Positions 44,550-54,900 of a stretch of DNA of 64,000 nt are shown piece after piece. Origin of the DNA: Bacteroidales bacterium. GTDB lineage: Bacteria; Bacteroidota; Bacteroidia; Bacteroidales; UBA932. A model generated the notes under the pieces. The model was not told the origin of the DNA, ran no database searches, and saw only the letters and a program-made list of their open reading frames with translations. The position numbers and the translations under genes are program-made. The stretch's first letter is position 1, and each line of letters opens with the position of its first letter. The stretch is taken from assembly GCA_017471045.1 (NCBI GenBank), contig JAFUWZ010000017.1, positions 27,146 through 91,145 on the forward strand, read 5' to 3'.

Positions 44550-45023
44550 ATGGAATTCTCTAAAGTAATCGCTGCGCGGCACAGTGTCCGCGTCTTCAAG
44601 GATACTCCCGTGGACCGGGAGATGGTGGAAGCCATCCTGGACCAGGCGGCGACGGCGCCCTCGTCCAAGAACAGCCGCAGTTCGGCTTTTGTTGTCATCG
44701 ATGACAAGGACACCTTGCAGGCCCTCTCTGAGATGCGCAGTTACGGGTCGGCGCTGCTGAAAGGAGCCGCCTGCGCCGTGGTCGTCCTCGGCGATACGGC
44801 CAAGACGGACCTGTGGGTCGAGAATGCGGCGATCAGCGCGACCTACATCCAACTCTGCGCGACCAACCTGGGCCTGGGCAGCTGCTGGGTCCATGTCAAC
44901 GGCCGCCTGCGGGATCAGAAGGATCCTTCGAAAGGAACGGCAGAAGACTACGTGCGGGAGCTGCTGGGCCTGAAAGACGCCTTCAAACCGCTCTGCATCG
45001 TCGCCCTCGGCTACGAGGGCTGA
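44550..45023 (+). CDS. Nitroreductase-family flavoprotein
   Basis: 157 residues, short for the family (usually ~170-200). FMN-binding features: ARHSVRVFKD near the N-terminus, APSSKNSRSSAFVV and the C-terminal loop; the segment TYIQLCATNLGLGSCWVH is characteristic. It is a cytoplasmic NAD(P)H-dependent oxidoreductase whose substrate is not evident. It stands alone between the peptidase group and the SusC operon. Confidence 0.88.
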   Translation: MEFSKVIAARHSVRVFKDTPVDREMVEAILDQAATAPSSKNSRSSAFVVIDDKDTLQALSEMRSYGSALLKGAACAVVVLGDTAKTDLWVENAAISATYIQLCATNLGLGSCWVHVNGRLRDQKDPSKGTAEDYVRELLGLKDAFKPLCIVALGYEG

Positions 45024-45061
45024 GCCGTGAATCCGTATCTGGACAAGCGCCGGATGGTCCA

Positions 45062-45093
45062 TTTGCATTTTTGCCGACATTTTTCTAAGATTG
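45062..45093 (+). promoter_or_regulatory. Candidate promoter of the first SusC/SusD operon
   Basis: TTTG (45062-45065), a 20-nt spacer and TAAGATTG (45086-45093), one mismatch from TAnnTTTG, 17 nt upstream of the preferred SusC ATG. The locus also encodes an ECF sigma factor, so an additional ECF-type promoter may exist that cannot be recognised here. Confidence 0.45.
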
Positions 45094-45110
45094 CAGAAAA
45101 GTGTCATCGG

Positions 45111-48100
45111 ATGCGCAGTCGGCTCTCTGTCCTTATGGTATTGCTTCTCAATTTTCTGGTGTTCGGCCAGGAGTTGGGCGGCAAGTCCCTGCCCTCGGCC
45201 AGGATCCGCTTGCCGGAAAGGACCATGACGGTCGGGCACTTCTTCCGCTCCATCGAGGAGCAGACCCGTTTTTTCGTCGTTTACAGCGAGGCTCAGGTCT
45301 CCACCGACTCGTTGGTCCGCTTTTCCCGTACGGAAGGGACCCTGGTCTTTTTCCTGAATGAATTCTCCCGGCAGACCGGCTGGCGGTATGATTATTCGAA
45401 GCGCTATATCATCGTTTCCAGATATGCACCCGGCCGTCTGATCCGCGGGCAGGTTTTGGACGAAGGAGGCCATCCCGTTTCCGGGGCGGACGTGCTTGAG
45501 TGGCCGGACCGGAAGCATTGGGCCGCTACGGACCCGGATGGTTGGTTTGAAATCGTCGTGGGGAAAAAAGACCGGCTGTCGGTGTCTTGTCTGGGATATA
45601 AAAGCACCGTCGCGGAGATTTCCGACACATTGAAGGTCGTTCTGCGGGAAGATGTGTCCCCGCTCGATGATGCCGTCGTCATCGGTTATGGCCGGCAGCG
45701 GAGGACGGACCTGACCGGGGCGATCAGTTCCGTGAAGATGCCGGAGCTGCGAGACATTCCCGCACACTCCGTTGCAGAAGCTTTGCAGGGCAAGGTCGCC
45801 GGTGTTTATGTGAACAGGGGACGGGGCCCCGGCGCTTCTGCCGACATTTTCATCCGCGGGGCGGGTTCCATCAACGGGTTGAAGCCCCTCTATGTGATCG
45901 ACGGCATGCCGGGCGGCGGTGAATTGGGCTGGAACATCAATGACGTGGAATCCATCGAAGTCATCAAGGATGCTTCCGCCGCCGCCATCTACGGGGCGAA
46001 TGCAGCCGGAGGCGTCATCCTGATCACGACCAAAGGCGGCCATGATGCTGAGCCCCGGGTGTCTTTCTCCGCCAAGACCGGCTTGACCAGGCCCGGGCGG
46101 CCGTATGAGCTCCTTCACACCCAGGATTATATCGCGGCCCGGATGGAAGCCACCGATGCGTATGATCTCCTGTGGGATGACCCTGGCTCGCTTCCCGATA
46201 CGGACTGGGCGCGGGAGTTGAATCTATATGGGACGGGTTGGGATACGGAGTATTCCCTGTCCCTGAGTGCCCGTCAAGGAAGGATGGCCTATTATCTGTC
46301 CGGCTCTTTCGCGGACGAGGAGGGCTTGCAGACCGATTTCTGGCGGAATTTCTATCTGTTCGGCAAATTTGATTACTCCGTGACGCCCAGGCTCAAGGTC
46401 GGCACCTGGATCTCGGCGTGGAAAACAAACTGGAACGACAATGCAATCGGCTGGAGGACCTTGTGGCGGTCCATCCCTTACATGAATGTATACGAGGAGG
46501 ATGGGTCTTTCTCTCCGATCCCGTCGTCGTCTCCCTTCACGGCCTGCCGGAACTATGTGGCCGAGCTCTCCTATGGAGACCATCAGCGGAAAGGGCGGAC
46601 CCGTTCGGAGGCGCGTCTGTCCTTGGAATGGAACATGACGGATGCGTTGAGACTCAGTTTTATGGGGAATGCGTTTTTCTCTTCGGAATACGACAATGTA
46701 TATCAGGAGCAGACCTATACACGCAGGACCAACGTCTCCGACCAACTGACGATGAAGGCTTCGCATGCGGAACGTTACCGCTTCTTTTCGACGCTGACTT
46801 ACGAGAAAGCCTTGGCCCGGGACCATGACCTGTTGCTGATGGCCGGTTATGAGGCCTGGCTCCACATGGACGACAAGGTCTCTGTTTCAGGCCAGAACTC
46901 CATGGTCAGCGACCCGCAGTCCATGTCCATGACCAGCGAGTATTCGCGTACGGGAGATGGGCTGTCTGAGTGGAACGGCCGGGGACTCTCGCAATTTGCC
47001 CGCCTGAACTATTCTTATCGCAGGCGGCTGCTTCTGTCCTTGAATCTCCGCCGGGACGGCTCCACCAAATTCGGCTCCAGTTACCGTTTCGGCTGGTTCC
47101 CGTCTGCTTCTGTCGGGTGGAAAATCCATGAGGAGCCCTTTTTCAGGCGGTATGGATCGGATTGGATCGATGTCCTGAAACCCAGGCTCAGTTACGGCTC
47201 CCTGGGGAATACGGATGCCTTGTCGGATTATATGTGGCAGGCGGCCTATTCCGCCGGCATCGGTTCGTATTCCTTTGACGGGACGGCGTCGGGCCGGGAG
47301 TCGGGCTTTTCCATGGTGAAGCTGATCAACGACGACATCAAATGGGAGGAGATCGTCACGGCAGATGCCGGACTGGATATCGCACTGTTCGGGAAGAGGT
47401 TCTCGGCCAGTATAGACTGGTATGACCGCAGGTCCAAGGACATGCTCTATAACCTGCGGGTGCCTTCCACCTCCGGCTCATCCGGGACCATGCCCGTCAA
47501 TCTGGGCTCGATCCAGAACCGGGGGATCGAAGGCGTTTTTTCATGGTCGGACAGGAAGGCTGATTTCCAGTATGCGATCTCCGTCAATCTCGCCCACAAT
47601 GTCAACCGGGTGCTCAACCTGGGGCAGATCAATGCGAGGATTTCCGACGGGGATCTGTCCACGACCAACGGCAACTCCGTCCTGTCTACCGGATCCGATA
47701 CCCACGTCACGGTCAACGGGCAGCCTATCGGTGCGATATGGGGTTTTCAGACGGCGGGCATCATCTCCAGTACCCGGGAGTTGGAAGATCTCAATGCCTT
47801 GGCCCGGGAAAAGGGCTTCGCTTTTTACCAGACGGCTGACACCGGAGTCGGCGACCTGCGCTATGTCGACAGGAACAAAGACGGCCACATCTCGAAAGAA
47901 GACGCCACGTTCCTGGGATCCCCGTGGCCTGACCTCCAGTATGGAGGCACCTGCTCCGCCATTTGGAAAGGGTGGGATCTGGCGGTTTCCTGGGCCGGCA
48001 TCCAAGGTCGGGACGTCGTGAACTGCATGAAGCCGTTCGAGTATGTTTTCCAGACAGACTATCAGACGACCCGGAAGATCTTCGAAACGTCTTTCATGTC

Positions 48101-48458
48101 CGGCAACGGTTTGACGGACTATCCCCGTGCCTATGCTTCCCAAGGGGACGGCGTGGTCGTGGACCCCAATGGAAACTACAACCTGATGTCCGATTTCCTG
48201 ATGGAAGATGGATCCTACCTGAGGATCAAGGATATCGTGATCGGATATACGCTTCCGGCCCGTTGGTCCCGGAAATGGTACATGGACCGTTGCCGGCTCT
48301 ATTTCGACGGCAGCAACCTTCTCACTTTCACCCGCTTCACCGGCCTTGATCCGGAGTTCCGGGGCTCTGTCACCAAGTATGGCTCGTATTTGGAAGGCAT
48401 TCCCATGATGCGGACCTATACTTTCGGCCTGAATATCGTGTTCGGAGGATGGAAATGA
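45111..48458 (+). CDS. SusC/RagA-family TonB-dependent transporter with N-terminal STN domain
   Basis: 1115 residues from MRSRLSVLMVLLLNFLVFG; an upstream GTG-initiated extension through the promoter is rejected. After the signal peptide come an STN (secretin/TonB) domain (about 28-105), a CarboxypepD_reg domain (about 112-190), the plug (PLYVIDGMPGG; VESIEVIKDASAAAIYG; ANAAGGVILITTKGG) and the barrel ending TFGLNIVFGGWK. STN-bearing SusC proteins usually signal to a FecR anti-sigma, and one is encoded downstream. It would import an oligosaccharide with the SusD partner, whose start overlaps the stop by 4 nt. It is clearly paralogous to the SusC at 51977. Confidence 0.92.
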   Translation: MRSRLSVLMVLLLNFLVFGQELGGKSLPSARIRLPERTMTVGHFFRSIEEQTRFFVVYSEAQVSTDSLVRFSRTEGTLVFFLNEFSRQTGWRYDYSKRYIIVSRYAPGRLIRGQVLDEGGHPVSGADVLEWPDRKHWAATDPDGWFEIVVGKKDRLSVSCLGYKSTVAEISDTLKVVLREDVSPLDDAVVIGYGRQRRTDLTGAISSVKMPELRDIPAHSVAEALQGKVAGVYVNRGRGPGASADIFIRGAGSINGLKPLYVIDGMPGGGELGWNINDVESIEVIKDASAAAIYGANAAGGVILITTKGGHDAEPRVSFSAKTGLTRPGRPYELLHTQDYIAARMEATDAYDLLWDDPGSLPDTDWARELNLYGTGWDTEYSLSLSARQGRMAYYLSGSFADEEGLQTDFWRNFYLFGKFDYSVTPRLKVGTWISAWKTNWNDNAIGWRTLWRSIPYMNVYEEDGSFSPIPSSSPFTACRNYVAELSYGDHQRKGRTRSEARLSLEWNMTDALRLSFMGNAFFSSEYDNVYQEQTYTRRTNVSDQLTMKASHAERYRFFSTLTYEKALARDHDLLLMAGYEAWLHMDDKVSVSGQNSMVSDPQSMSMTSEYSRTGDGLSEWNGRGLSQFARLNYSYRRRLLLSLNLRRDGSTKFGSSYRFGWFPSASVGWKIHEEPFFRRYGSDWIDVLKPRLSYGSLGNTDALSDYMWQAAYSAGIGSYSFDGTASGRESGFSMVKLINDDIKWEEIVTADAGLDIALFGKRFSASIDWYDRRSKDMLYNLRVPSTSGSSGTMPVNLGSIQNRGIEGVFSWSDRKADFQYAISVNLAHNVNRVLNLGQINARISDGDLSTTNGNSVLSTGSDTHVTVNGQPIGAIWGFQTAGIISSTRELEDLNALAREKGFAFYQTADTGVGDLRYVDRNKDGHISKEDATFLGSPWPDLQYGGTCSAIWKGWDLAVSWAGIQGRDVVNCMKPFEYVFQTDYQTTRKIFETSFMSGNGLTDYPRAYASQGDGVVVDPNGNYNLMSDFLMEDGSYLRIKDIVIGYTLPARWSRKWYMDRCRLYFDGSNLLTFTRFTGLDPEFRGSVTKYGSYLEGIPMMRTYTFGLNIVFGGWK

Positions 48459-50302
48459 ACCGGGTTGCTGTCTTCTGTCTGTCGTTGTCGCTGGTCCTGT
48501 CCGTTTCGTGCCGGGAAGCGGACTTCCTCTCGGTATACAATCCGGAGGAGATCTCTGATGCGGATTTCCCGGAGTCTCTCCAGGATGTCCGTTCTTTGTT
48601 GACGGCGGCCTATGGCGCCATGCACAGCTACGAGTTCCTAGGTTCTTACTGGAGCGGATATGCGATGTACAACCTGGATCATACGGTGGATTTCCTGTAT
48701 CGGAATGACCAGAGCTGGATCTCGATCGGCGCCGGGACGTTGGAGATAGAGAACGATAAGATCTCGGCGGAATGGAAGGTGATCAACCGGGGGATCCATT
48801 ACGCGAACATTGCCGTCGAGGGCGCACAGTCGTTCCGGCAGAAAGCGGATCCGGGGGAACGGGACCAGGTGGATCTGTATGAAGGCGAGGCCTTGTTCCT
48901 GCGTGCGTTGCTCTGGTGGCACATGATGTCCCTGTATGCGGAACCGGACCCGGATGGGGTCGGGATCCCGATCCTCAGGCACTCGGCGTCCAGTTTTGCC
49001 TCTGCACAAGTCGGCAGGGAAGCGACCGGCGCCTGCTACGAAGCGATCGTCGGGACGCTGCTTCAGGCCATTCCTTTGCTGGAGGGCCAGCACGTCAAGT
49101 CCCGCGCAGATGTCTGGTCGGCCAAGGGTCTGCTGGCCAAGACGTACCTTTTTATGGAGAAGTATGCCGAGGCCGGGGAAGTGTTGTCCGATATCCTGGC
49201 CCATAGCGGGAAGACCCTGGTCAGTTTTTCCCATCTGAGGAATATGTATAACGGGGATCCCGTTTTTGAGCATCCTTCGGAGTCTTTGTTTGAGATTGAG
49301 AATGCCCTGTTCCCATCCAATCCGAACACCTATGGATCCGGCTGGACCTGCGGATCTTCCTTGTCCCGCTGGTTTACCCATTTCTATATCCGGCAGGACG
49401 GTGTCCGGGAGAATTGTGATTTCAGCAACCTGTACTGCCATGACCGCAATCTGGTCCGTTTCGGCTATGACACGCCGGCACCTTTGAATTTTGTCCGGCG
49501 GAGCGACGATCCCCCGTCTGCTTCCGTCGGATATGTTCCCTTCAACACGACGTGGCAGGGGTATTATCTGGATGCCGCCTATGTGGCCGGCCAGCGTGCC
49601 ATGAAGGAGCGGGCTCTTGCGGGCACCGTCCTGCCCTCGGATCCGGATCCGCGGATGTATCTCAACGTGATGATCCCCTATATTGATTCCTGTCGTGCGG
49701 AGGGGGGGATGGAGTGGGCCCCTGTCGCCCAGTCTGCCAAGGGAGGATGGTATCTTCCCGGATCCGGGAATGATCCGGCGTCTTACTATGCCTTCCCCCT
49801 GCGCAAATACCAGTTCCTGGATGGCAAGCTCGTCAAGGACGGAGGTGATTGTACGGGAGAAAACGTGTACTTCATGAGATTGTCGGAAGTCTATCTGATG
49901 TATGCGGAAGTCCTGGCCCGGTCAGGGGATGAGTCCCTGGCGTTGGAGTATATCAACAAGGTACATCGCCGCGCCTATGGCCGTCATCCGGACCGGCCGT
50001 CGGAGTATGATTACCATTCGATGAGAGACAGGACGAAGACCGCCGATCCGGCGGACCATCTGGCCAACGATCCCCTGAAGTATGAGTATTTCATGGAATT
50101 GTTCGGCGAATTCCGATGGTGGGAGTACATCCGTCATTTCAGGATGGGTCAGGAAGAAGCCTCCTTTTATCAGACGCTGCGGGGCCCGGGGGATGCCGGG
50201 GTCACGGAGATCGTATTCCCGGACCGCCATTATGCCCAGCCCATTTTCAATACCGAATTGGACGCCAACCCTGCGCAGGAGCAGACCCCTGGTTATCGGT
50301 GA
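48455..50302 (+). CDS. SusD/RagB-family glycan-binding lipoprotein (pair 1)
   Basis: 615 residues. ATG 48455 overlaps the SusC stop (ATGA) and is preceded by GGAGGA; ATG 48449 is an alternative. Lipobox LSVSC (Cys19). The N-terminal FLSVYNPEEISDADFPESL and the TPR-like helices (YEGEALFLRALLWWHMMSLYA; WSAKGLLAKTYLFMEKYAEA) are typical. The C-terminal RMGQEEASF and the final NPAQEQTPGYR match RagB/SusD. It caps the SusC channel on the cell surface. Close paralogue of the SusD at 55698. Confidence 0.92.
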   Translation: MNRVAVFCLSLSLVLSVSCREADFLSVYNPEEISDADFPESLQDVRSLLTAAYGAMHSYEFLGSYWSGYAMYNLDHTVDFLYRNDQSWISIGAGTLEIENDKISAEWKVINRGIHYANIAVEGAQSFRQKADPGERDQVDLYEGEALFLRALLWWHMMSLYAEPDPDGVGIPILRHSASSFASAQVGREATGACYEAIVGTLLQAIPLLEGQHVKSRADVWSAKGLLAKTYLFMEKYAEAGEVLSDILAHSGKTLVSFSHLRNMYNGDPVFEHPSESLFEIENALFPSNPNTYGSGWTCGSSLSRWFTHFYIRQDGVRENCDFSNLYCHDRNLVRFGYDTPAPLNFVRRSDDPPSASVGYVPFNTTWQGYYLDAAYVAGQRAMKERALAGTVLPSDPDPRMYLNVMIPYIDSCRAEGGMEWAPVAQSAKGGWYLPGSGNDPASYYAFPLRKYQFLDGKLVKDGGDCTGENVYFMRLSEVYLMYAEVLARSGDESLALEYINKVHRRAYGRHPDRPSEYDYHSMRDRTKTADPADHLANDPLKYEYFMELFGEFRWWEYIRHFRMGQEEASFYQTLRGPGDAGVTEIVFPDRHYAQPIFNTELDANPAQEQTPGYR

Positions 50303-50309
50303 TTTTTAT

Positions 50310-50317
50310 TATATTTG
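50310..50317 (+). promoter_or_regulatory. -7 box upstream of the ECF sigma gene
   Basis: TATATTTG, full match to TAnnTTTG, 32 nt upstream of the sigma factor ATG and 7 nt after the SusD stop. The -33 position lacks a good TTTG. It suggests the regulators can be expressed from a housekeeping promoter independent of SusC/SusD. Confidence 0.55.
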
Positions 50318-50349
50318 TCCGACGTCATGGTCGCTTGATATCAATCCGG

Positions 50350-50904
50350 ATGGGAGAAGGCTTCGATTATAAGGATTTTTACCTCACATGGTACAGCCGT
50401 TCCAAGGCATTTGCCCGCGAATATGTGGGCGATGTGATGGAAGCGGAGAATATCGTGCAGGAGGTATTCCTGCAGATTTATCAGCGGCGAAAGTCCTTCC
50501 CGGAGGATATCAACTGGGTTTCCTACCTGTTCACGGCGATCAAAAACCATTGTCTGGATTATCTGAAAAACAGACTTCGGCGCCGGACTTTGTCGTATGA
50601 CGGTTATGACCGTCAGGCCGTAGATACGCTCCGCATGCAGGCCTTGGAGCAGCTGGATGTGGATTTTCCGGACCAGAACAGGATACAGGAGCGGATCGAG
50701 AAGGCCTTGTCGGCCTTGCCTGACCGGTGCCGCCAGGTTTTTGTCATGAACAAACTGGAAGGGAAAAAGCAGAATGATATTGCCGCCGAACTGGGTATAT
50801 CCGTCAATACGGTCGAGTCCCAGATGGCGAAGGCCTACAAGATTCTGCGGGAGGAATTGAAGGACTGTATCCCGATTTTGTTCTTCTTGCTGAATATCTT
50901 TTAG
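50350..50904 (+). CDS. ECF RNA polymerase sigma factor
   Basis: 184 residues from MGEGFDYKDFYLTWY; longer in-frame starts lie inside the SusD gene. Region 2 is the segment AREYVGDVMEAENIVQEVFL with the following NWVSYLFTAIKNHCLDYLKN. Region 4 is ALPDRCRQVFVMNKLEGKK with a helix-turn-helix AAELGISVNTVESQMAKAY. Bacteroidota ECF factors of this type are held by a FecR anti-sigma and released when the STN domain of a SusC reports ligand. The FecR gene follows at 56 nt, separated by a terminator-like hairpin. Likely target: one or both SusC/SusD operons around it. Confidence 0.93.
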   Translation: MGEGFDYKDFYLTWYSRSKAFAREYVGDVMEAENIVQEVFLQIYQRRKSFPEDINWVSYLFTAIKNHCLDYLKNRLRRRTLSYDGYDRQAVDTLRMQALEQLDVDFPDQNRIQERIEKALSALPDRCRQVFVMNKLEGKKQNDIAAELGISVNTVESQMAKAYKILREELKDCIPILFFLLNIF

Positions 50905-50908
50905 TTTT

Positions 50909-50935
50909 TCCGCCATTTCCCGTGGCGGATTTTTT
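50909..50935 (+). terminator. Terminator-like hairpin between sigma and FecR genes
   Basis: TCCGCCA (50909-50915) pairs with TGGCGGA (50923-50929) around a 7-nt loop and is followed by a run of six T. This is a good intrinsic terminator or attenuator placed between two genes normally co-expressed. Confidence 0.7.
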
Positions 50936-50960
50936 GTCTTTGCTCGTTGTAAGGATAAGC

Positions 50961-51935
50961 ATGGATATCCGCGTTGTCAAATATTTCGATCAGTCGCTCC
51001 CGGATCAGGAGTGCCGTGAACTGTTGCAGGAGGCGTTGGAGGATGAGGAGATCCGAAGAGAGATGATCGCGTGCCGTCAGTTGAGTTCTTTGCTGGCGTT
51101 GGACGAATCCAGGATAGACCGGGTCTCCGGCGAAGAGGCTTATAAGCGCTTCATCCGGCATCGCAGGACTTCTTCCGGAAGGGTCCGCTCCGTCCGTTGG
51201 ATCGGTTCCGTGGCTGCTGCGGTCCTCCTTTTCATCGGAGTCCGGGCGCTGTTCCACCCGGCGGTGGGCCTCCATCCTGCCGCAGAGGCGGAGTGGGTAC
51301 AGGCCGAGGCCCCTTCTCCCGGCGGGGTACGGGACCTTACGCTTCCCGACGGGACGCTCGTCTGCCTGAATTCCGGCTCGTCGCTCCGCTATCCCGGACA
51401 ATTCAAGGGGGAAAGGCGGGTTGAGCTGGAGGGCGAAGCGTTTTTCGATGTCAGGCCGGATGCGGCCCATCCCTTTGTCGTATCGACCGGCAAGATGGAT
51501 GTCAAAGTCCTGGGTACCCGGTTCAATGTGTTCAGTTATCCCGGCAGGGACCTTGTCATTTCCTTGTTGGAAGGTGCCGTGTGTGCCTTCCGTCCGGAAT
51601 CCCCGGAGGAGGTATTCCGCTTGAACCCCGGGGAGCAGTTGGAAGAGAGGGAAGGACGCTTTCTTTTACATGGTTTAGAGGAAGATCCCGTCACGTGGAT
51701 GGACGGCTATTTTTCATTTACGGACCGCACGCTCGGTTTCATCCTGTCCCGTCTGGAATGCTATTACAACGTCAGGATCATCGTCGCGGATCCGCATCTG
51801 CTCGAGTACCGGTACACCGGCAAGTTCAGCCGGTCGGATGATATCATCTCGATCCTGGCGGTCTTGAAAAAGATCTATCCTTTCTCGGTTTGTCCGACAG
51901 ATGATCCGGATGTGATCCGGCTGGAGTCTATCTGA
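50961..51935 (+). CDS. FecR-family anti-sigma factor
   Basis: 324 residues from MDIRVVKYFDQSL, preceded by AAGGATAAG; a GTG start 13 codons upstream overlaps the terminator hairpin and is less likely. Cytoplasmic N-terminal ~85 residues, one membrane segment (WIGSVAAAVLLFIGVRALF, about 90-108). The periplasmic FecR domain contains LPDGTLVCLNSGSSLRYP, GEAFFDV and VKVLGTRFNVFSY. A C-terminal DUF4974 domain (FTDRTLGFILSRLECYYNV) resembles an STN fold. It should bind the ECF factor and relay signal from the STN-bearing SusC encoded upstream. The TGA shares one base with the first possible ATG of the next gene. Confidence 0.93.
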   Translation: MDIRVVKYFDQSLPDQECRELLQEALEDEEIRREMIACRQLSSLLALDESRIDRVSGEEAYKRFIRHRRTSSGRVRSVRWIGSVAAAVLLFIGVRALFHPAVGLHPAAEAEWVQAEAPSPGGVRDLTLPDGTLVCLNSGSSLRYPGQFKGERRVELEGEAFFDVRPDAAHPFVVSTGKMDVKVLGTRFNVFSYPGRDLVISLLEGAVCAFRPESPEEVFRLNPGEQLEEREGRFLLHGLEEDPVTWMDGYFSFTDRTLGFILSRLECYYNVRIIVADPHLLEYRYTGKFSRSDDIISILAVLKKIYPFSVCPTDDPDVIRLESI

Positions 51936-51976
51936 TGAAAACAGTTACTACCATATTATTCTTAACACGTTATTTT

Positions 51977-54900
51977 ATGAAGAAACGTTTCATCCTTTCG
52001 GTAGTGGCAATCGCTTGTCTGGCGATTCCTTATGCCACAGTGTCCGGAGCGTCTTCTCCCGCAGCTGAACTGCAGCAGCAGGGACGTAAGACGGTTTCCG
52101 GAGTCGTGACCGATGCCGGGGGCCAGCCTGTCATCGGTGCGGTCGTGATGGTGCCGGGGACGACCCTCGGAGCCGTGACGGATGCACAAGGCCGTTATAC
52201 GCTTTCGGTCCCTGCAGGGACACCGGTCCTGGAGGTCTCCAATGTGGGATTCAAGACCCAACAGATCCCGGTCGGATCTCCGGCCGCTTACAACGTGACG
52301 CTCGCGGAGGATGCCCAGATGCTTGAGGAAACGGTGTTTGTCGGTTATGGCGTCCAGAAGAAATCCAATCTGACAGGGGCCATCACGTCTGTCAAGTCGG
52401 ATCAGATCGTCGATCTGCCCGTGACGTCCCTGACCGATGCCATCCAGGGCAAGGTGTCCGGTGTTTCCGTGACCCAGGCCAAAGGTGTCGGCCAGGCCGC
52501 ATCCATCCAGATCCGTGGCGCCGGTTCGACGGCAGGCATGGCGCCGTTGTACATCATCGACGGTATTCCCGGAGGAAGCGAAGCCGGTTTGAACCTGAAT
52601 GATGTCGAATCCATCGAAGTGATCAAGGATGCTTCCGCCGCCGCGATCTACGGAGCCAATGCCGCGGGCGGCGTGATTCTGATCACCACGAAGAAAGGCC
52701 TGATGGGGCGCCCGACCGTCAGCTTCTCGTCCAAGAATACCTTCTCGACGGTGGGGAACAAATACTACCACCTTCTGGAGACGCCGGACTTCATCGCAGC
52801 CCGGCGGGAAGCCTTCGGCGAGAATTATGTGGAGTATAATGATGCGGCCGTAACCGGCGTCAATACCAATTGGGGCGACGTCCTGGGCCTGACCGGTCAT
52901 GGATACAACCAGCAGTATACGCTTGCCGTCAGCGGGGCGGACGAGCGCTTCAATTACTACGTTTCGGGGCAGTACCAGCGTCAGGATGGCTTGCAGACCG
53001 ACTGGTGGCAGTACATCTCCGCATTGGCGAAAATGGAGTACAAGGTCGCCCGCAACGCCACGTTGGGCGCCCGTGTCAACATGGCGCGTACCACAAAGAA
53101 CTCCTATACGGTAGGCTGGCGGACCATGATGCGCACGGTCCCTTTCCTGGATCCGGTCGCAGAAGACGGATCTTTCAATCCGTTCCCGGCCTGGTATTCC
53201 AATGCCGGCGAAAACTATCTGGCGGATCTGAGCCGCAATGGCGGGCATCGTGACGAAGCGGGTGTCTCCACCAACGGGCGGCTCTATTTTGACTGGGAGA
53301 TCCTCCCTGGCCTGAAATACAATATCACGGGAAGCGCCTCTTTCGGAGGGTCTTACTCGGATGTATACACTCCGGAAAACAATACCAAGCCCACAGCTTC
53401 TTACGACAGTTACAACAAGAACCAGAGCTATTCGGAGAACTACCGGGTCTTCACTACCCTGACGTACGACAAGGTGATCGCTGACATCCATGAACTGAGC
53501 CTGATGGCCGGCTACGAAGCCGGATGGTGGATGAGCAACGGCATTGACATCACGGCCAAGGCCGGTTCCGGCAACGGGTTCGTGGTCTCGGATCCGAAGT
53601 CCTACTCCGTCGGATCCAGCCTGACGTACAGCAATGTCAAAGCGACGCTCAACAAGAACGGGCGCCAGCTTTCCCAGTTCGCCCGTCTCAATTACGCCCT
53701 GCTGGGCCGCTACCTGCTTACGGCAAATGTCCGTCGGGACGGATCCACCAAGTTCGGCCGCAACAACCGTTTCGGTATTTTCCCTTCCGTTTCTGCGGGA
53801 TGGAAGATCTCCGAAGAGCCTTGGTTCAAGGATCTGGGCGCGGACTGGGTCAGCCTGGTCAAGCCCCGTATCAGCTGGGGTGTTCTGGGCAATACCGACG
53901 CCCTGGCCAACTACAGTTATCTGAAAGAATACACGGGCGGCGTGGCCGGCCCGGCCTATTCCTTCGACGGATCGTCCATCAACACGGGATATGTGTCGGC
54001 AAAACTGATCAATAACGACATCAAGTGGGAGGAAGTCCGTACGTTTGATGTCGGTATTGACATCAACCTGTTCAAGGACAGGCTCGAGTTCGCCTTTGAC
54101 TGGTACAACCGGAACTCCAAGGATATGCTGTACAACCTGTCCGCTCCGACTTCATCGGGTATCAAGAGCTTCTTCTATGGCAACCAGTGGTGGTATGGCT
54201 GGAACACCGGTTCGATGCCGCTCAATATCGGAAGCGTATCCAACAAGGGTATCGAGTTCTCCATCTCCTGGCGCGACCGGGTCGGTGACTTCCATTATGG
54301 CGTCAGCTTCAACGGTGCTCACAATGTCAACAAAGTCATCGATATCGGAGAGGAAACGGCCAGCATCCTGACCGGCACGCTGAATCTGCCTACGGGCGGT
54401 GTCATCACCTCCCCGAGCAAGACGGTCAACGATTCTCCCATGGGTATGCTGTGGGGCCTCAGGACGGACGGTATCATCCAGACGCAGGCGGAAATCGACG
54501 CGCTCAATGCCCTCGCCAAGGAGAAAGGATTTGATTATTACTACAATGCCAATACGGGTGTCGGCGACTTGAAGTACGTGGACGTGGATGAAGACGGCCA
54601 CATCACCAAGGATGATGCCGACTTCATCGGCAATCCCTGGCCGAAGTTCCAGTATGGCGGGAATGTCTATTTCGAGTGGAAGGGAATCGATCTCAGCGCC
54701 AATTTCGTAGGCGTTCACGGCCGGGATGTGATGAATGGCATGATCCCTTGGACCTTCCGGTTCCAGTCCGACTACAATACGACCTACGATATCTTCAAGA
54801 CGTCCTATTTCAAGGGCAACGGCCTGACGGAGTATCCCCGGATCTATGCCAAGGTGGGGGACAATACCTATTCTGATCCCAACATGAACTATGGCAACAC

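Noticed and set aside
45027-45110. Upstream GTG start for the STN-bearing SusC
   Set aside because: It would place 28 non-hydrophobic residues before the signal peptide and run through the candidate promoter.
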